From Acinetobacter sp. P8-3-8 (GTDB lineage: Bacteria > Pseudomonadota > Gammaproteobacteria > Pseudomonadales > Moraxellaceae), in contig NZ_AFIE01000025.1 of NCBI RefSeq assembly GCF_000214135.1, positions 1-48,325 on the forward strand: DNA of 48,325 nt, written 5' to 3'. Shown here in pieces: positions 8,869 to 17,741 of the stretch. The translations under genes were made by a program, and so were the position numbers. Below the pieces are notes generated by a model. It made no database searches. It was not told the origin of the DNA and was given only the letters and a program-made list of their open reading frames with translations. Each line of letters begins with the position of its first letter. Within the stretch, counting starts at the first letter, position 1.

Positions 8869-9834
8869 ATGAGCATTGATATTTTAATGATCATCGGCTT
8901 TTGTCTAGCCGCTTATTCGATTGTTGGAAATGACGTTCCTCAAACTTTGGGAACATTTATTTCTTCCAATGCACACCGCCCATGGTGGATTCTCTGGATC
9001 TATACCAGTACGATTTTAACCGTTGTTTTGTTATATGGTTGGTGGGTGTCTGGTGTCGGTGATGCCTCTTATGGACGTTTAGAAACCATCCCATTTCCAA
9101 AAGAAGGCATGACATGGCTTTATGTTGTTCCGCCACTCATTCTTTTGTTTTTAACTCGTTTTGGTATTCCTGTGAGTACCACGTTCCTTGTACTTACGAT
9201 CTTCTCACCGAGTAGTTTAAGTGCAATGCTGACCAAATCGATGTTGGGTTATGCGGTTGCTTTTGTTGTCGCAATTATTATCTATCGTTTTGTCGTTAAA
9301 AGTATCACCATCTATTTCAGTAAAACACGCCATCATCCGCCACCAAGAATTTGGATTGCAATTCAATGGGTTGCAACAGGGTTTTTATGGAGCCAATGGC
9401 TGATTCAAGATTTGGCTAACATCTTTGTTTATGTACCACGTGTGGTGCCATTTTGGTTCATGTTATTTGCTATAACCGTGTTTATCACGCTGCTTGGCGT
9501 GGTTTTTTACCAACGTGGTGGTGCAATTCAGAACATTATTGACACCAAAACTGGGGTACAAGATGTACGTTCTGCCACCATTATTGATTTCATGTATGCC
9601 CTCATTCTTTTGGTGTTTAAAGAGATGAGTAATATTCCAATGAGTACCACTTGGGTGTTCTTAGGTTTACTTGCAGGACGTGAGTTTGCGATGGCGATGC
9701 ACTTGAATGAAGTCAATAAATATCGAACTTCACGAAATGTCAGTAAAGATGCAATGAAATTGATGTTGGGTTTAGCCGTCAGTATTCTTTTGGCAACTGC
9801 TTTGCCTTGGCTTTATCGTGTTATTGAAGGCTAG
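8869..9834 (+). CDS. PiT-like (phosphate transporter superfamily) membrane protein
   Basis: A 321-residue polytopic membrane protein with an inverted-duplicate layout resembling the PiT (Pho4) inorganic phosphate transporters. The first half has GNDVPQTLGT (20-29) and GIPVSTT (99-105). The second half has QDLANIF (180-186) and NIPMSTT (255-261). These correspond to the paired ND-x-ANA and PVSTT signatures of PiT proteins. It is shorter than typical PiT proteins (about 400-500 residues), and the signature positions are altered (PQT for ANA in repeat 1; no N before D in repeat 2), so the substrate may differ. The start is the ATG preceded by AGAGG at 9 bases; the upstream in-frame extension is dissimilar. 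No phoU-like partner is adjacent. Confidence 0.6.
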   Translation: MSIDILMIIGFCLAAYSIVGNDVPQTLGTFISSNAHRPWWILWIYTSTILTVVLLYGWWVSGVGDASYGRLETIPFPKEGMTWLYVVPPLILLFLTRFGIPVSTTFLVLTIFSPSSLSAMLTKSMLGYAVAFVVAIIIYRFVVKSITIYFSKTRHHPPPRIWIAIQWVATGFLWSQWLIQDLANIFVYVPRVVPFWFMLFAITVFITLLGVVFYQRGGAIQNIIDTKTGVQDVRSATIIDFMYALILLVFKEMSNIPMSTTWVFLGLLAGREFAMAMHLNEVNKYRTSRNVSKDAMKLMLGLAVSILLATALPWLYRVIEG

Positions 9835-9923
9835 CATTGATGGCTTAGAAATGATGATGTGTTTTAGGCCCGATTAGATGCTTAGATGAGCATTTAAATC
9901 CCTTGTATAACCCTGTTGGTACC

Positions 9924-10041
9924 TAATGCCGTTCAGTTAAGCGTAATTTAGTCGTTACTCATCTAAGAATCTCCTCTAATCCCTCTTTAAGAAAGATGGG
10001 AATTATTGAGGATTTAAAAAAGACTTAACTGATCAGCATTA
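9924..10041. repeat. Small palindromic repeat element (MITE/REP-like)
   Basis: Imperfect 18-base inverted termini, TAATGCCGTTCAGTTAAG at 9924-9941 and the complement of TAATGCTGATCAGTTAAG at 10024-10041 (16 of 18 match), flank a 47-base internal imperfect hairpin (9968-10014). A further GGTA/TACC pair at 9918-9921 and 10049-10052 may extend the ends. There is no coding capacity. It sits between two convergent genes, a usual place for such elements. Confidence 0.55.
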
Positions 10042-10129
10042 CTGTTGCTACCTATTGAAAATGTTGAGGTATTGGTTTTACAAGGGAAAGTATTAAAAAC
10101 GCTTAATTCATAAATCTCAGAACTTTATT

Positions 10130-10801
10130 CTATTGGTCTAAACCTAACCATTGTCTTTGATGATAAGCGCTATCCCAAAATAACCATTCCAATTCAGCAC
10201 CTTTGGTATAAGCCTTATGCATTTTCTCAAGGGTATCTGCATCACAACATTCAGCAATACGATCAATCGTCACTAAAACATTGCGGACAGCTTCATTAAA
10301 CTCTTCACCTGAATAGGTATCAATCCAAGCTTGGTATGGATTATTGGCAATTGATTGACTGGTGATGTCTTTGCCAACTTCTGCATAAATCCAGAAACAT
10401 GGTAATAACGACGCTAAAACAACAGGATAACTTTCAGACCAAGCCGTTGCTGTTAAAAAAGAGGTGTAATGATGGCAAGCGAGTGTGAGCGGTGTATTTT
10501 CAAAATCTGTTTTACTGATGCCAAAATCTTTCATAAAACCATCATGTAAACTACGCTCAACAACAATGGCTTCTTTAGCGCCTTGAGTGAATTGGATAAT
10601 GTCATCCGCTTCATAAGCCTTAGCACCGCATACCGCAAGGGCACGACCATAAGCCACCAAATAATGTGCATCTTGAATCACATAATGACAAAAAGCATCG
10701 CGGCTTAATGAACCGTTGGCAAGTTCTTGGTTAAACGGCAGGGCTAAAGTTTTTTGATATAAGGCAAGGTTACGTTGCCAAACGTCTTGAGAGAAGCTCA
10801 T
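10130..10801 (-). CDS. tenA: Aminopyrimidine aminohydrolase / thiaminase II
   Basis: A 223-residue TenA-family enzyme. It hydrolyses 4-amino-5-aminomethyl-2-methylpyrimidine to the HMP pyrimidine, which is salvaged for thiamine synthesis, and can also cleave thiamine. All seven active-site residues known in Bacillus subtilis TenA are present at the same numbers: Asp44, Tyr47, Tyr112, catalytic Cys135 (in LLPCFWIYAE), Tyr163, Glu205 and Phe208. The length is typical. It stands alone, without other thiamine genes and without a recognisable TPP riboswitch in its 5' region, so its regulation is unclear. Confidence 0.93.
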   Translation of the reverse strand: MSFSQDVWQRNLALYQKTLALPFNQELANGSLSRDAFCHYVIQDAHYLVAYGRALAVCGAKAYEADDIIQFTQGAKEAIVVERSLHDGFMKDFGISKTDFENTPLTLACHHYTSFLTATAWSESYPVVLASLLPCFWIYAEVGKDITSQSIANNPYQAWIDTYSGEEFNEAVRNVLVTIDRIAECCDADTLEKMHKAYTKGAELEWLFWDSAYHQRQWLGLDQ

Positions 10802-11085
10802 GTCATTTTCCTACAAAGGTTTTAAATTTAAAAAATAAGTGTGATGAAAGAATAAGTCGCATTAGAACTACAATGAATAAGAGCGACAATCAATAATGAA
10901 GATGATCATTATTCTATAATGCTTTAGTGAATTGATCTTAGATTATTCCAGTTTATCTTCATAAAAATAAGACAAACAACTTTGGATTAATGTGAAAAAG
11001 CCGTCATAATAAGCGCATTAAAAATCCAATTTTTTATTTCAGTTTTCTCTGATTTAAACCTACTCTCCGCAGGTCACGTGACATT

Positions 11086-12168
11086 ATGAAACATTTTGGT
11101 TTCTCAATCTTTTTTACAATTGTGTGTTTAGCAATTTCTGCATATTGGGGCTTTACGCATGGGCCAAATGCAGGCGTACAAGCGATGCTATCTGCACTGA
11201 CCATTACAGCTATTCTTGCCGTGATGGAAGTTTCACTTTCTTTTGATAATGCTGTGGTTAATGCATCGGTACTCCGTAACTGGGATCATTTTTGGAAAAT
11301 GATTTTCTTAACGATTGGTATTTTGATCGCTGTATTTGGGATGCGTTTGGTTTTCCCAATTGTTATTGTTGCGGTAACTGCGGACATGGGCATGCTAGAA
11401 GTGGTTAAGCTGGCATTGAACAATCCAATTGATTATTCAGCACGACTGATTGCACACCATGCCGAAATTGCAGCTTTTGGTGGTTCATTCTTATTGTTAG
11501 TATTTTTAAACTTCTTTTTGGATGAAGGTAAAGATACCCATTGGTTTAGATGGTTGGAAAAGCGTTTAGCAAACTTAGCCAATGTTCCCGCAATGTCTGT
11601 TTTCCTTGCGCTGATTGCATTGTTAGCGATGGCTGCCAATGTTGATGAGGCAAAACGCTTAGTTGTAACTATGGCAGGTATTTGGGGCATTGTGATTTAT
11701 ATCGGTGTACAAGTACTAAGCCATTTACTCGGTGGTGAGCCTGAAGTCGATGAAGATGGTAATGCCGTTGGACATGATGCAAGTGGTGCGCCAACAGGGA
11801 TCATCAAAGCAGGTATTGGTGGTTTTATTTACCTTGAAGTATTAGATGCCTCTTTTAGTTTTGATGGCGTGATTGGTGCTTTTGCGATTACTTCCGATGT
11901 CGTCATTATCATGCTTGGACTTGCAATTGGTGCAATGTTTGTACGTTCAATGACGATTTACCTTGTTGATAAAGGCACATTAGATGCGTATATCTACCTT
12001 GAACATGGTGCGCATTATGCGATTGGTGCGCTAGCATTCATCATGCTTGCAAGTGGTACAGGCTTGCACATCCCAGAAGTGGTGACAGGTCTGATTGGTG
12101 TTGCATTTATCGTATGGGCAATTGTTGCTTCGATTCAATATAACAAACGAATGGAACAACGACGTTAA
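11086..12168 (+). CDS. DUF475 (TerC-like) integral membrane protein
   Basis: A 360-residue polytopic membrane protein of the DUF475 family, related to TerC. Two acidic intramembrane motifs, EVSLSFDNAVVNA (about 48-60) and EVLDASFSFDGVIGAF (about 252-267), mark the two halves of the repeat, as in TerC/Alx-type proteins that handle Mn2+ or other metals. A cytoplasmic loop around residues 210-235 carries acidic residues (GEPEVDEDGN). The specific role of DUF475 proteins is not established. The frame starts right after a short leader that I could not match to a yybP-ykoY Mn2+ riboswitch. A strong terminator follows, so it is monocistronic. Confidence 0.85.
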   Translation: MKHFGFSIFFTIVCLAISAYWGFTHGPNAGVQAMLSALTITAILAVMEVSLSFDNAVVNASVLRNWDHFWKMIFLTIGILIAVFGMRLVFPIVIVAVTADMGMLEVVKLALNNPIDYSARLIAHHAEIAAFGGSFLLLVFLNFFLDEGKDTHWFRWLEKRLANLANVPAMSVFLALIALLAMAANVDEAKRLVVTMAGIWGIVIYIGVQVLSHLLGGEPEVDEDGNAVGHDASGAPTGIIKAGIGGFIYLEVLDASFSFDGVIGAFAITSDVVIIMLGLAIGAMFVRSMTIYLVDKGTLDAYIYLEHGAHYAIGALAFIMLASGTGLHIPEVVTGLIGVAFIVWAIVASIQYNKRMEQRR

Positions 12169-12196
12169 TTCTTTTTTAAGAAAAACGTTTACAATG

Positions 12197-12226
12197 AAGG
12201 GATGCTTTAAAAGCATCCCTTTTTTA
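12197..12226 (+). terminator. Rho-independent terminator after DUF475 gene
   Basis: An 11-bp perfect stem (12197-12207 with 12211-12221) with a 3-base loop is followed by a T-run. It lies 28 bases after the stop codon. Confidence 0.9.
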
Positions 12227-12307
12227 TACGCAATGTTTCCACAAGTTGTCGCAATATGCGATGATGTGTGCGATGAATAGCTCGCTAGTTTTGATAAGCC
12301 CATAGAT

Positions 12308-13672
12308 ATGATGAATTCTTTAGAACGCCGATCGACTTTTGCATTAAGCAGTATTTTTGCTTTACGTATGTTGGGTTTGTTCATGATTATTCCTGTCTTT
12401 GCGATTGCAGGACAGTCATATCAATATGCTACGCCAACATTGATTGGTTTAGCAGTGGGTGTCTACGGTTTAAGCCAAGCTTTACTACAAATTCCTTTTA
12501 GCCTTTGGGCAGACCGTTTTAATCGTAAACCGTTGATCATTTTTGGTTTATTGCTTTTTGCATTAGGTGGCGCAGTTGCCGCAATGTCTGAAACGATTTA
12601 CGGGGTGATTATTGGCCGTGCCATTGCAGGCGCAGGCGCTGTATCCGCCGTTGTGATGGCATTATTGGCTGATGTGACACGTGAAGAACAACGCACCAAA
12701 GCAATGGCGATGATGGGAATGAGTATTGGTCTATCCTTTGTCGTTGCATTTAGTTTAGGACCTTGGCTCACCACATTGGTGGGTATTTCAGGATTATTCT
12801 GGGTAACCACAATCATGGGATTGTTGGCTATCTTGATGTTATTTCTGGTACCGAAAACCACACGACATCATAAAAATTATAATCAAGGCTATTTAAATCA
12901 GCTTAAACAAGTCTTGAAAATGGGTGATCTCAACCGTTTGCATGTTTCAGTATTTTCATTACATTTATTGCTCACAGCAATGTTTATCTATGTGCCTTCG
13001 CAACTCATTAACTTTGCAGGGATTCCGCTGTCTAAACATGGTTTGGTTTATTTACCTTTATTGTTGATCAGTTTGTTCTTTGCCTTTCCAAGCATCATTC
13101 TTGCGGAAAAATATCGCAAAATGCGCAGTATTTTCCTCACGGCCATTGCAGGAATCATTGCGGGTTTGATTATTCTAATTTTCGGTTATGAATCTAAATA
13201 TATCTTGTTGTTAGGACTCGGTTTATTCTTTATCGCATTTAATGTGATGGAAGCTTTATTGCCTTCGTGGTTATCGAAAGCTGCACCGATTCAATCTAAA
13301 GCAACGGCTATGGGTGTGAATGCGAGTGCGCAATTCTTAGGTGCATTTTTTGGTGGAACTTTAGGTGGACAATTAATTTTACTGAATAATACTGCAATGG
13401 GTTGGAGTGTTTTATCTGCACTTGCTATAATTTGGTTGCTCATTAGTTTTGGGCTGGCTCAACCACGCTATTTAACATCGATTGTATTGCGATTACCTGA
13501 GGGTAAACAAACCGATGATTGGACTTCTCAGTTATTGGCAATTCATGGTATTGAAGAGGTCGTGGTGATGTCTGATCAAGAGGTTGCGTATATTAAAGTC
13601 GATAAACAGCAAATAGATGATGCTGCGCGACAACATTTAACGCACTTGTTGGGTAAAGAGGTAGCCATTTAA
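12308..13672 (+). CDS. YajR-like MFS transporter with C-terminal ferredoxin-like domain
   Basis: A 454-residue 12-helix major facilitator protein, equal in length to E. coli YajR. Motif A is FSLWADRFNRKPL near residue 70, and the N-terminus contains FALRMLGLFMIIPV as in YajR. The last 60 residues or so (about 395-454) form a soluble domain with VLRLPEGKQTDDW and VAYIKVDKQ, corresponding to the YAM domain that marks this group. The substrate is unknown; it is a proton-driven exporter by family. It lies 51 bases upstream of ssb on the same strand, an arrangement common in Acinetobacter, so the two may be cotranscribed. Two Met codons occur at the start (12308 and 12311). Confidence 0.88.
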   Translation: MMNSLERRSTFALSSIFALRMLGLFMIIPVFAIAGQSYQYATPTLIGLAVGVYGLSQALLQIPFSLWADRFNRKPLIIFGLLLFALGGAVAAMSETIYGVIIGRAIAGAGAVSAVVMALLADVTREEQRTKAMAMMGMSIGLSFVVAFSLGPWLTTLVGISGLFWVTTIMGLLAILMLFLVPKTTRHHKNYNQGYLNQLKQVLKMGDLNRLHVSVFSLHLLLTAMFIYVPSQLINFAGIPLSKHGLVYLPLLLISLFFAFPSIILAEKYRKMRSIFLTAIAGIIAGLIILIFGYESKYILLLGLGLFFIAFNVMEALLPSWLSKAAPIQSKATAMGVNASAQFLGAFFGGTLGGQLILLNNTAMGWSVLSALAIIWLLISFGLAQPRYLTSIVLRLPEGKQTDDWTSQLLAIHGIEEVVVMSDQEVAYIKVDKQQIDDAARQHLTHLLGKEVAI

Positions 13673-13723
13673 ACATAACTCTTATAAAGTAAAACATAGA
13701 ATCGAATAGGAAGATAACGTCTG

Positions 13724-14317
13724 ATGCGTGGTGTAAATAAAGTCATTTTAGTGGGTACTTTAGGTCGTGATCCTGAAACCAAAACTTTCCCAAATGGGGG
13801 CTCTTTAACGCAGTTTTCAATTGCGACAAGTGAATCTTGGACAGATAAAAACTCGGGCGAAAGAAAAGAACAAACCGAGTGGCACCGTATTGTATTACAT
13901 AACCGTTTAGGTGAAATTGCACAGCAATATTTACGTAAAGGTTCGAAAGTTTATATCGAAGGTTCTTTGCGTACTCGTCAATGGACAGACCAAAATGGTC
14001 AAGAGCGTTACACCACTGAAATTCGTGGTGAACAAATGCAAATGTTAGATTCAAATAATCGTCAGCAAGGTGCTGAAGGTGGAGACGGTGGTGGTTATAA
14101 CCAACCTCGTTTCAACAATAACCAACAACAAGGTGGTTATGGCAATCAAGGCGGAAACCAAGGTCAAGGCGGTTACAACCAATCTAATCAAGGCAACCAA
14201 GGTGGTTATGGCAATGGTGGAAACAATGTAAATCAAGGTTTCCAATCACCTAAGCCGCAACAAGCACCAACCCCAGCAGCTGCACCAGCTGATTTAGATG
14301 ATGATTTACCGTTTTAA
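13724..14317 (+). CDS. ssb: Single-stranded DNA-binding protein
   Basis: A 197-residue SSB. The OB fold spans about 1-110 ([18 protein letters not shown] opening, [26 protein letters not shown]). A flexible linker of about 65 residues is very rich in Gly, Gln and Asn with imperfect GGYNQ/GGYGNQ repeats. The conserved acidic tip DDDLPF closes the protein and recruits replication and repair partners. It binds and protects single-stranded DNA during replication, recombination and repair. It follows the YajR-like gene and ends at a strong terminator. Confidence 0.97.
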   Translation: MRGVNKVILVGTLGRDPETKTFPNGGSLTQFSIATSESWTDKNSGERKEQTEWHRIVLHNRLGEIAQQYLRKGSKVYIEGSLRTRQWTDQNGQERYTTEIRGEQMQMLDSNNRQQGAEGGDGGGYNQPRFNNNQQQGGYGNQGGNQGQGGYNQSNQGNQGGYGNGGNNVNQGFQSPKPQQAPTPAAAPADLDDDLPF

Positions 14318-14343
14318 TTGATTAAAATGGTAAATGCTGAACC

Positions 14344-14373
14344 AAACCCTTTGTAGAAACAAAGGGTTTTTTA
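14344..14373 (+). terminator. Rho-independent terminator after ssb
   Basis: A perfect 11-bp stem (14344-14354 with 14359-14369), 4-base loop and T-run lie 27 bases after the ssb stop. Confidence 0.92.
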
Positions 14374-14391
14374 TTTGCTATAAATTATTTC

Positions 14392-14496
14392 TTAGCTGAA
14401 ACCTACAACTGGGATTACAGCTTTAAACACTGCATTATTGGCAGTATAGAAACCAATATATTGGTTCGGATGGAAGCCATTGCCTTGAATCAACAC
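14392..14496 (-). pseudogene. Possible C-terminal relic of a small gene
   Basis: On the minus strand, directly after the stop of the next gene and in another frame, 34 sense codons and a stop read VLIQGNGFHPNQYIGFYTAN at the start and end in VIPVVGFS. Codon choice and composition look like real coding sequence, yet there is no ribosome site and too little length for a domain. It may be the tail of a lost gene or a short overlapping gene. I do not recognise the family. Confidence 0.25.
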
Positions 14497-14497
14497 T

Positions 14498-14842
14498 TTA
14501 AAAAACGCGTGAACTCTGCATATATTCAACTGTTACTTGATTTAAGGCATCAAGGACCAGTGATTTATCACCAGATTGAAGCGCATCATTGAGTTGTTGC
14601 ATATAGCCTAAAAGTTGTGCTTTAGCTGAGGCAGAAAATTCAGCTGTTACGCCTTGATCTTCATAAAGCAAAACATAATTTTTAGCAAAGCCATAAATAA
14701 GAAAAAGTGAGCTTTTTTCTAAATGAGAATCGGCACTTAAAATGTGCGCTTCACACTGATTTTTGAGTTGTTTGAAAGCATCGCTACCGCTAGAAAGGTT
14801 TTGGAACTGCTCTAAAAGTGCTGAAAACATCATGTAAATCAT
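14498..14842 (-). CDS. Hypothetical protein, mostly helical
   Basis: A 114-residue protein that I cannot place in a family. It is predicted to be mostly alpha-helical, with no signal peptide or membrane segment, and has a single Cys. The sequence has an ordinary amino-acid balance and coding-like codon use. Three Met codons lie at residues 1, 4 and 5; a GGATGA-like ribosome site favours the second or third (start near 14833-14830), which would give 110-111 residues. It lies convergent with ssb and divergent from ahpC. Its role is unknown. Confidence 0.65.
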   Translation of the reverse strand: MIYMMFSALLEQFQNLSSGSDAFKQLKNQCEAHILSADSHLEKSSLFLIYGFAKNYVLLYEDQGVTAEFSASAKAQLLGYMQQLNDALQSGDKSLVLDALNQVTVEYMQSSRVF

Positions 14843-14977
14843 CCATTCAAAAAGAAAATCTACAGAACAAGTTAAGGCAGGTCAAGAGGTTTTAAAATAG
14901 GGTTTTCCGATAAATAGATCAATTTGCATTAAAATATTAAATCTAATTTTTCGATTATATTGATAAAAAACTACTGT

Positions 14978-15006
14978 TTTACCAATATTAAATTGTTTCG
15001 TATAGT
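14978..15006 (+). promoter_or_regulatory. Candidate sigma-70 promoter of ahpC
   Basis: A -35-like TTTACC (14978-14983) and a -10-like TATAGT (15001-15006) are separated by 17 bases, 46 bases before the ahpC start. Just upstream is a GATA-N5-CTAC stretch (about 14962-14974) faintly like an OxyR half-site, too weak to call. Confidence 0.4.
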
Positions 15007-15052
15007 GATCTCACAGATAAGCAATCCCTGAAATGAATTGAAGGAATACCCA

Positions 15053-15616
15053 ATGAGTTTGATCAATACTGAAGTTAAAGCATTCAACGCAACTGCATAT
15101 AAAAATGGTGAATTTATCGAAGTGTCTGAAAAGAACTTCTTTGGTAAATGGTCAGTTGTATTTTTCTATCCTGCTGATTTTACTTTTGTTTGCCCAACAG
15201 AGTTAGGTGATCTTGCAGACAATTATGCTGAATTTCAAAAAATGGGTGTCGAAATTTACTCAGTATCTACCGATACACACTTTACCCATAAAGCTTGGCA
15301 TGACAATTCTGATGAGATCAAAAAAATCCAATATCCAATGATTGGTGACCCAACGTGGACATTAGCCAAAAATTTTGACGTTCTCATTGAAGCGGAAGGC
15401 TTGGCAGATCGAGGTACTTTTGTGATTGACCCTGAAGGGAAAATTCAAATTATTGAAATCAACGCAGGTGGTATTGGTCGTGATGCGCAAGAACTGCTAC
15501 GTAAAGTAAAAGCTGCACAATATGTACATGCACATCCAGGTGAAGTTTGCCCTGCAAAATGGAAAGAGGGTGATGCAACATTGGCGCCATCTATTGATTT
15601 GATTGGGAAAATTTAA
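15053..15616 (+). CDS. ahpC: Alkyl hydroperoxide reductase subunit C (2-Cys peroxiredoxin)
   Basis: A 187-residue typical 2-Cys peroxiredoxin that reduces organic peroxides, H2O2 and peroxynitrite in the cytosol. The peroxidatic Cys47 lies in DFTFVCPTE and the resolving Cys166 in [10 protein letters not shown]; the GG(L/I)G-type sensitivity loop appears as [11 protein letters not shown]. The start at 15053 gives the family-standard length and has AAGGAA 6 bases upstream; the frame is open 15 bases further but without support. There is no ahpF next to it, so the reductase partner is encoded elsewhere. It is probably induced by peroxide. A terminator follows. Confidence 0.96.
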   Translation: MSLINTEVKAFNATAYKNGEFIEVSEKNFFGKWSVVFFYPADFTFVCPTELGDLADNYAEFQKMGVEIYSVSTDTHFTHKAWHDNSDEIKKIQYPMIGDPTWTLAKNFDVLIEAEGLADRGTFVIDPEGKIQIIEINAGGIGRDAQELLRKVKAAQYVHAHPGEVCPAKWKEGDATLAPSIDLIGKI

Positions 15617-15651
15617 TTCCTAATTAAAATTCATCAACATTCTATTAAAAG

Positions 15652-15678
15652 ATCCAGAATTAACTTCTGGATTTTTTT
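15652..15678 (+). terminator. Rho-independent terminator after ahpC
   Basis: An 8-bp perfect stem (15652-15659 with 15665-15672) with a 5-base loop is followed by a T-run. It also lies just past the end of the convergent LysR gene. Confidence 0.88.
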
Positions 15679-15701
15679 ATGGTTTTTATTTCTATTGAAT
15701 T

Positions 15702-16625
15702 TTATATGACATAACCTGAACCATGATTGGCTAAGTTTCTTAATCCGTCTACAAGTGTATCAATCAGCTTTTCCATCGCTAAGCGTTGCCCTTTACGAGA
15801 GGCATAAACCAATTGCACGGTCCCCATATTTGAACACCATTCGGGTAGAATATGGATTAAATCGCCTTTTTTAATATCTTCTTCAACTGCCAAATAAGGC
15901 AAATCGGCAATGCCTAAACCATCTTTAACCGCATAATAAACACCTGCTAAATCGTTACTTTTAATACGTGGTGTCAGTGGAATATTTACTTCTTCATTAT
16001 GTCCAAGATGATGCAAATGCCAAGCATACTGCTGCTTTTGCGTACCCAGTACGATACTTGGAAATTCATGTAATTCTGGGAAATATTCAATAGTTTTATT
16101 TTTTAATAATGTAGGGCTTGCGACCAAACAATGCGTTGTTTTAATTACATCACGGACAATTAAATTAGAATCTTCATTGGCTTGAAAATTGGTGCGTATA
16201 GCAAGATCTACATCATCATGGATAAGGTCAACACGACGGCTGGTCAGCTCCAATTCAATCTCAACTTTAGGATAAGTTTTTAAAAATTGATTGAGTAAAC
16301 TACGAATTTGGAAATGCATCATCACCGACGGGCAACTGATTTTGATTAAGCCTTGAGGTTCACTTTTTTGACGTAATAATACATTTTCGGCGCATTCAAC
16401 TTCGGCAATCACCTTACAACAGGCTTCATAGAATTCTTGTCCGAGTGAAGTGACTTTAAAATGACGTGTAGATCGTTCGATGAGACGAATATTAAATTTA
16501 CTTTCCAAGTCTAAAATACGTCGGCTCAGCTTGGATTTTGTAATATTACTGGTTTCACTTGCAGCACTAAATCCGCCGTGTTTGACCACCAGATAAAAGT
16601 AATAATAATCGTCAAATGAATGCAT
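15702..16625 (-). CDS. LysR-family transcriptional regulator
   Basis: A 307-residue LysR-type regulator. The N-terminal winged helix (about 1-60) contains GGFSAASETSNITKSKLSRRILDLE, followed by the linker helix and a two-lobed effector domain (about 90-300) starting near GLIKISCP. The closest known type is the DsdC/AaeR-like subgroup, which acts on small acids or phenolics, but no effector can be read. It lies 144 bases downstream of ycaC on the same strand, and the pirin gene is divergent from ycaC. By family habit, it may control that pair. Confidence 0.9.
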   Translation of the reverse strand: MHSFDDYYYFYLVVKHGGFSAASETSNITKSKLSRRILDLESKFNIRLIERSTRHFKVTSLGQEFYEACCKVIAEVECAENVLLRQKSEPQGLIKISCPSVMMHFQIRSLLNQFLKTYPKVEIELELTSRRVDLIHDDVDLAIRTNFQANEDSNLIVRDVIKTTHCLVASPTLLKNKTIEYFPELHEFPSIVLGTQKQQYAWHLHHLGHNEEVNIPLTPRIKSNDLAGVYYAVKDGLGIADLPYLAVEEDIKKGDLIHILPEWCSNMGTVQLVYASRKGQRLAMEKLIDTLVDGLRNLANHGSGYVI

Positions 16626-16769
16626 ACATTATCCTAAATTTAGATCACTACAAAATAGCATAACTGAAAAAGCACAGTATTGATTCAATAGAAATAGTGC
16701 AAAAGCAAAGATCAGCCAATACAATGATTTGATTGACTGATCTGCATATTATTTATCTAATTGAATCAC

Positions 16770-17396
16770 TTACTTTTGTGAAGTATTCGCATTAAAACTC
16801 GTGATAAGATTGCGATAGTCTGGAATATGGTTTGAAAATAGTGCACCTAGACCTTCAATATCATTACGCCAATCACGATGTAATTCACAAGCCATACCGA
16901 ACCATGTCATCAATTGAGCACCTGCGCTTGAAACACGATCCAAAGCTGAATCACGGGTTAAAGCATTAAAAGTACCCGAAGCATCTGTAATCACAAAGAC
17001 TTCAAAATCCTCTTCGAGTGCTGAAAGTGCAGGGAAAGCAACACAAACTTCAGTGACTACACCAGCAATAATCAATTGTTTTTTGCCTGTTGCTTTTACT
17101 GCTTTGACAAAGTCTTCATTGTCCCATGCATTGATTTGACCAGGACGTGGAATAAAGGGTGCATCAGGAAACATTTCTTTTAGTTCAGGCGCTAAAGGAC
17201 CATTTGGGCCATTTTCAAAACTAGTGGTTAAAATCGTTGGTAAATTAAAATACTTTGCAGCAGCTGCAACAGCGAGTACGTTATTTTTAAATTTATCAGG
17301 ATCAATATCACGGACAAGTGAAAGTAATCCAGTTTGGTGGTCAACCAGTAAAACAGCAGCATTGTCTTTATCTAAACGAACGTATTTTTTTCCCAT
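16770..17396 (-). CDS. ycaC: YcaC-type cysteine hydrolase (isochorismatase-like)
   Basis: A 208-residue isochorismatase-superfamily protein, the same length as E. coli YcaC and very similar to it: YVRLDKDNAAVLLVDHQTGL at the N-terminus, NAWDNEDFVKAVKATGKKQL in the middle, and ELHRDWRNDIEGL near the C-terminus. The catalytic triad is Asp19, Lys84 region and Cys118 in GVVTEVCVAF. YcaC is an octamer-forming hydrolase of unknown substrate. It is divergent from the pirin gene and lies upstream of the LysR gene on the same strand. Confidence 0.92.
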   Translation of the reverse strand: MGKKYVRLDKDNAAVLLVDHQTGLLSLVRDIDPDKFKNNVLAVAAAAKYFNLPTILTTSFENGPNGPLAPELKEMFPDAPFIPRPGQINAWDNEDFVKAVKATGKKQLIIAGVVTEVCVAFPALSALEEDFEVFVITDASGTFNALTRDSALDRVSSAGAQLMTWFGMACELHRDWRNDIEGLGALFSNHIPDYRNLITSFNANTSQK

Positions 17397-17741
17397 TTTT
17401 CTATCCTCAGAAAGTGATTTGAAATCAAAAGTTTCATGTCAATCATTCAAGCAAATCATTTAAGTCAATCTGTTGAAGTATTTACTGAATACGACCAATC
17501 ATAGGAATATTCTGTGAGGCTGTTAAGTCCAGAAAATAGGATTAATTGTCTTAAAAATGAGATAATTAATAAAAATATCGTCTTTAATTTAATCTTCGTT
17601 ACTATTTTTGATATTTTAAATAGCTTGTAAAATCATAATCATCTCAAAAATAGGAAACTGAATATCAATTTCAGTGCTGATCTTATCCTTTAAAAATATT
17701 ATCTTGCACTCATATTACTCCCTAGAGATAGGAGCTTTGAG
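17397..17741. other. ycaC/pirin divergent promoter region
   Basis: This AT-rich 345-base region separates divergent ycaC and the pirin gene and should carry both promoters and a regulator site. I did not find a clear LysR T-N11-A palindrome. An AGGAG ribosome site (17731-17735) precedes the pirin ATG. Confidence 0.4.

Noticed and set aside
10802-11085. Possible TPP riboswitch for tenA or yybP-ykoY riboswitch for the DUF475 gene
   Set aside because: I could not find the conserved core sequences of either riboswitch; a covariance search would be needed.
14941-14976. OxyR-like site upstream of ahpC
   Set aside because: Only a weak partial half-site is visible, not the four ATAG-type elements.
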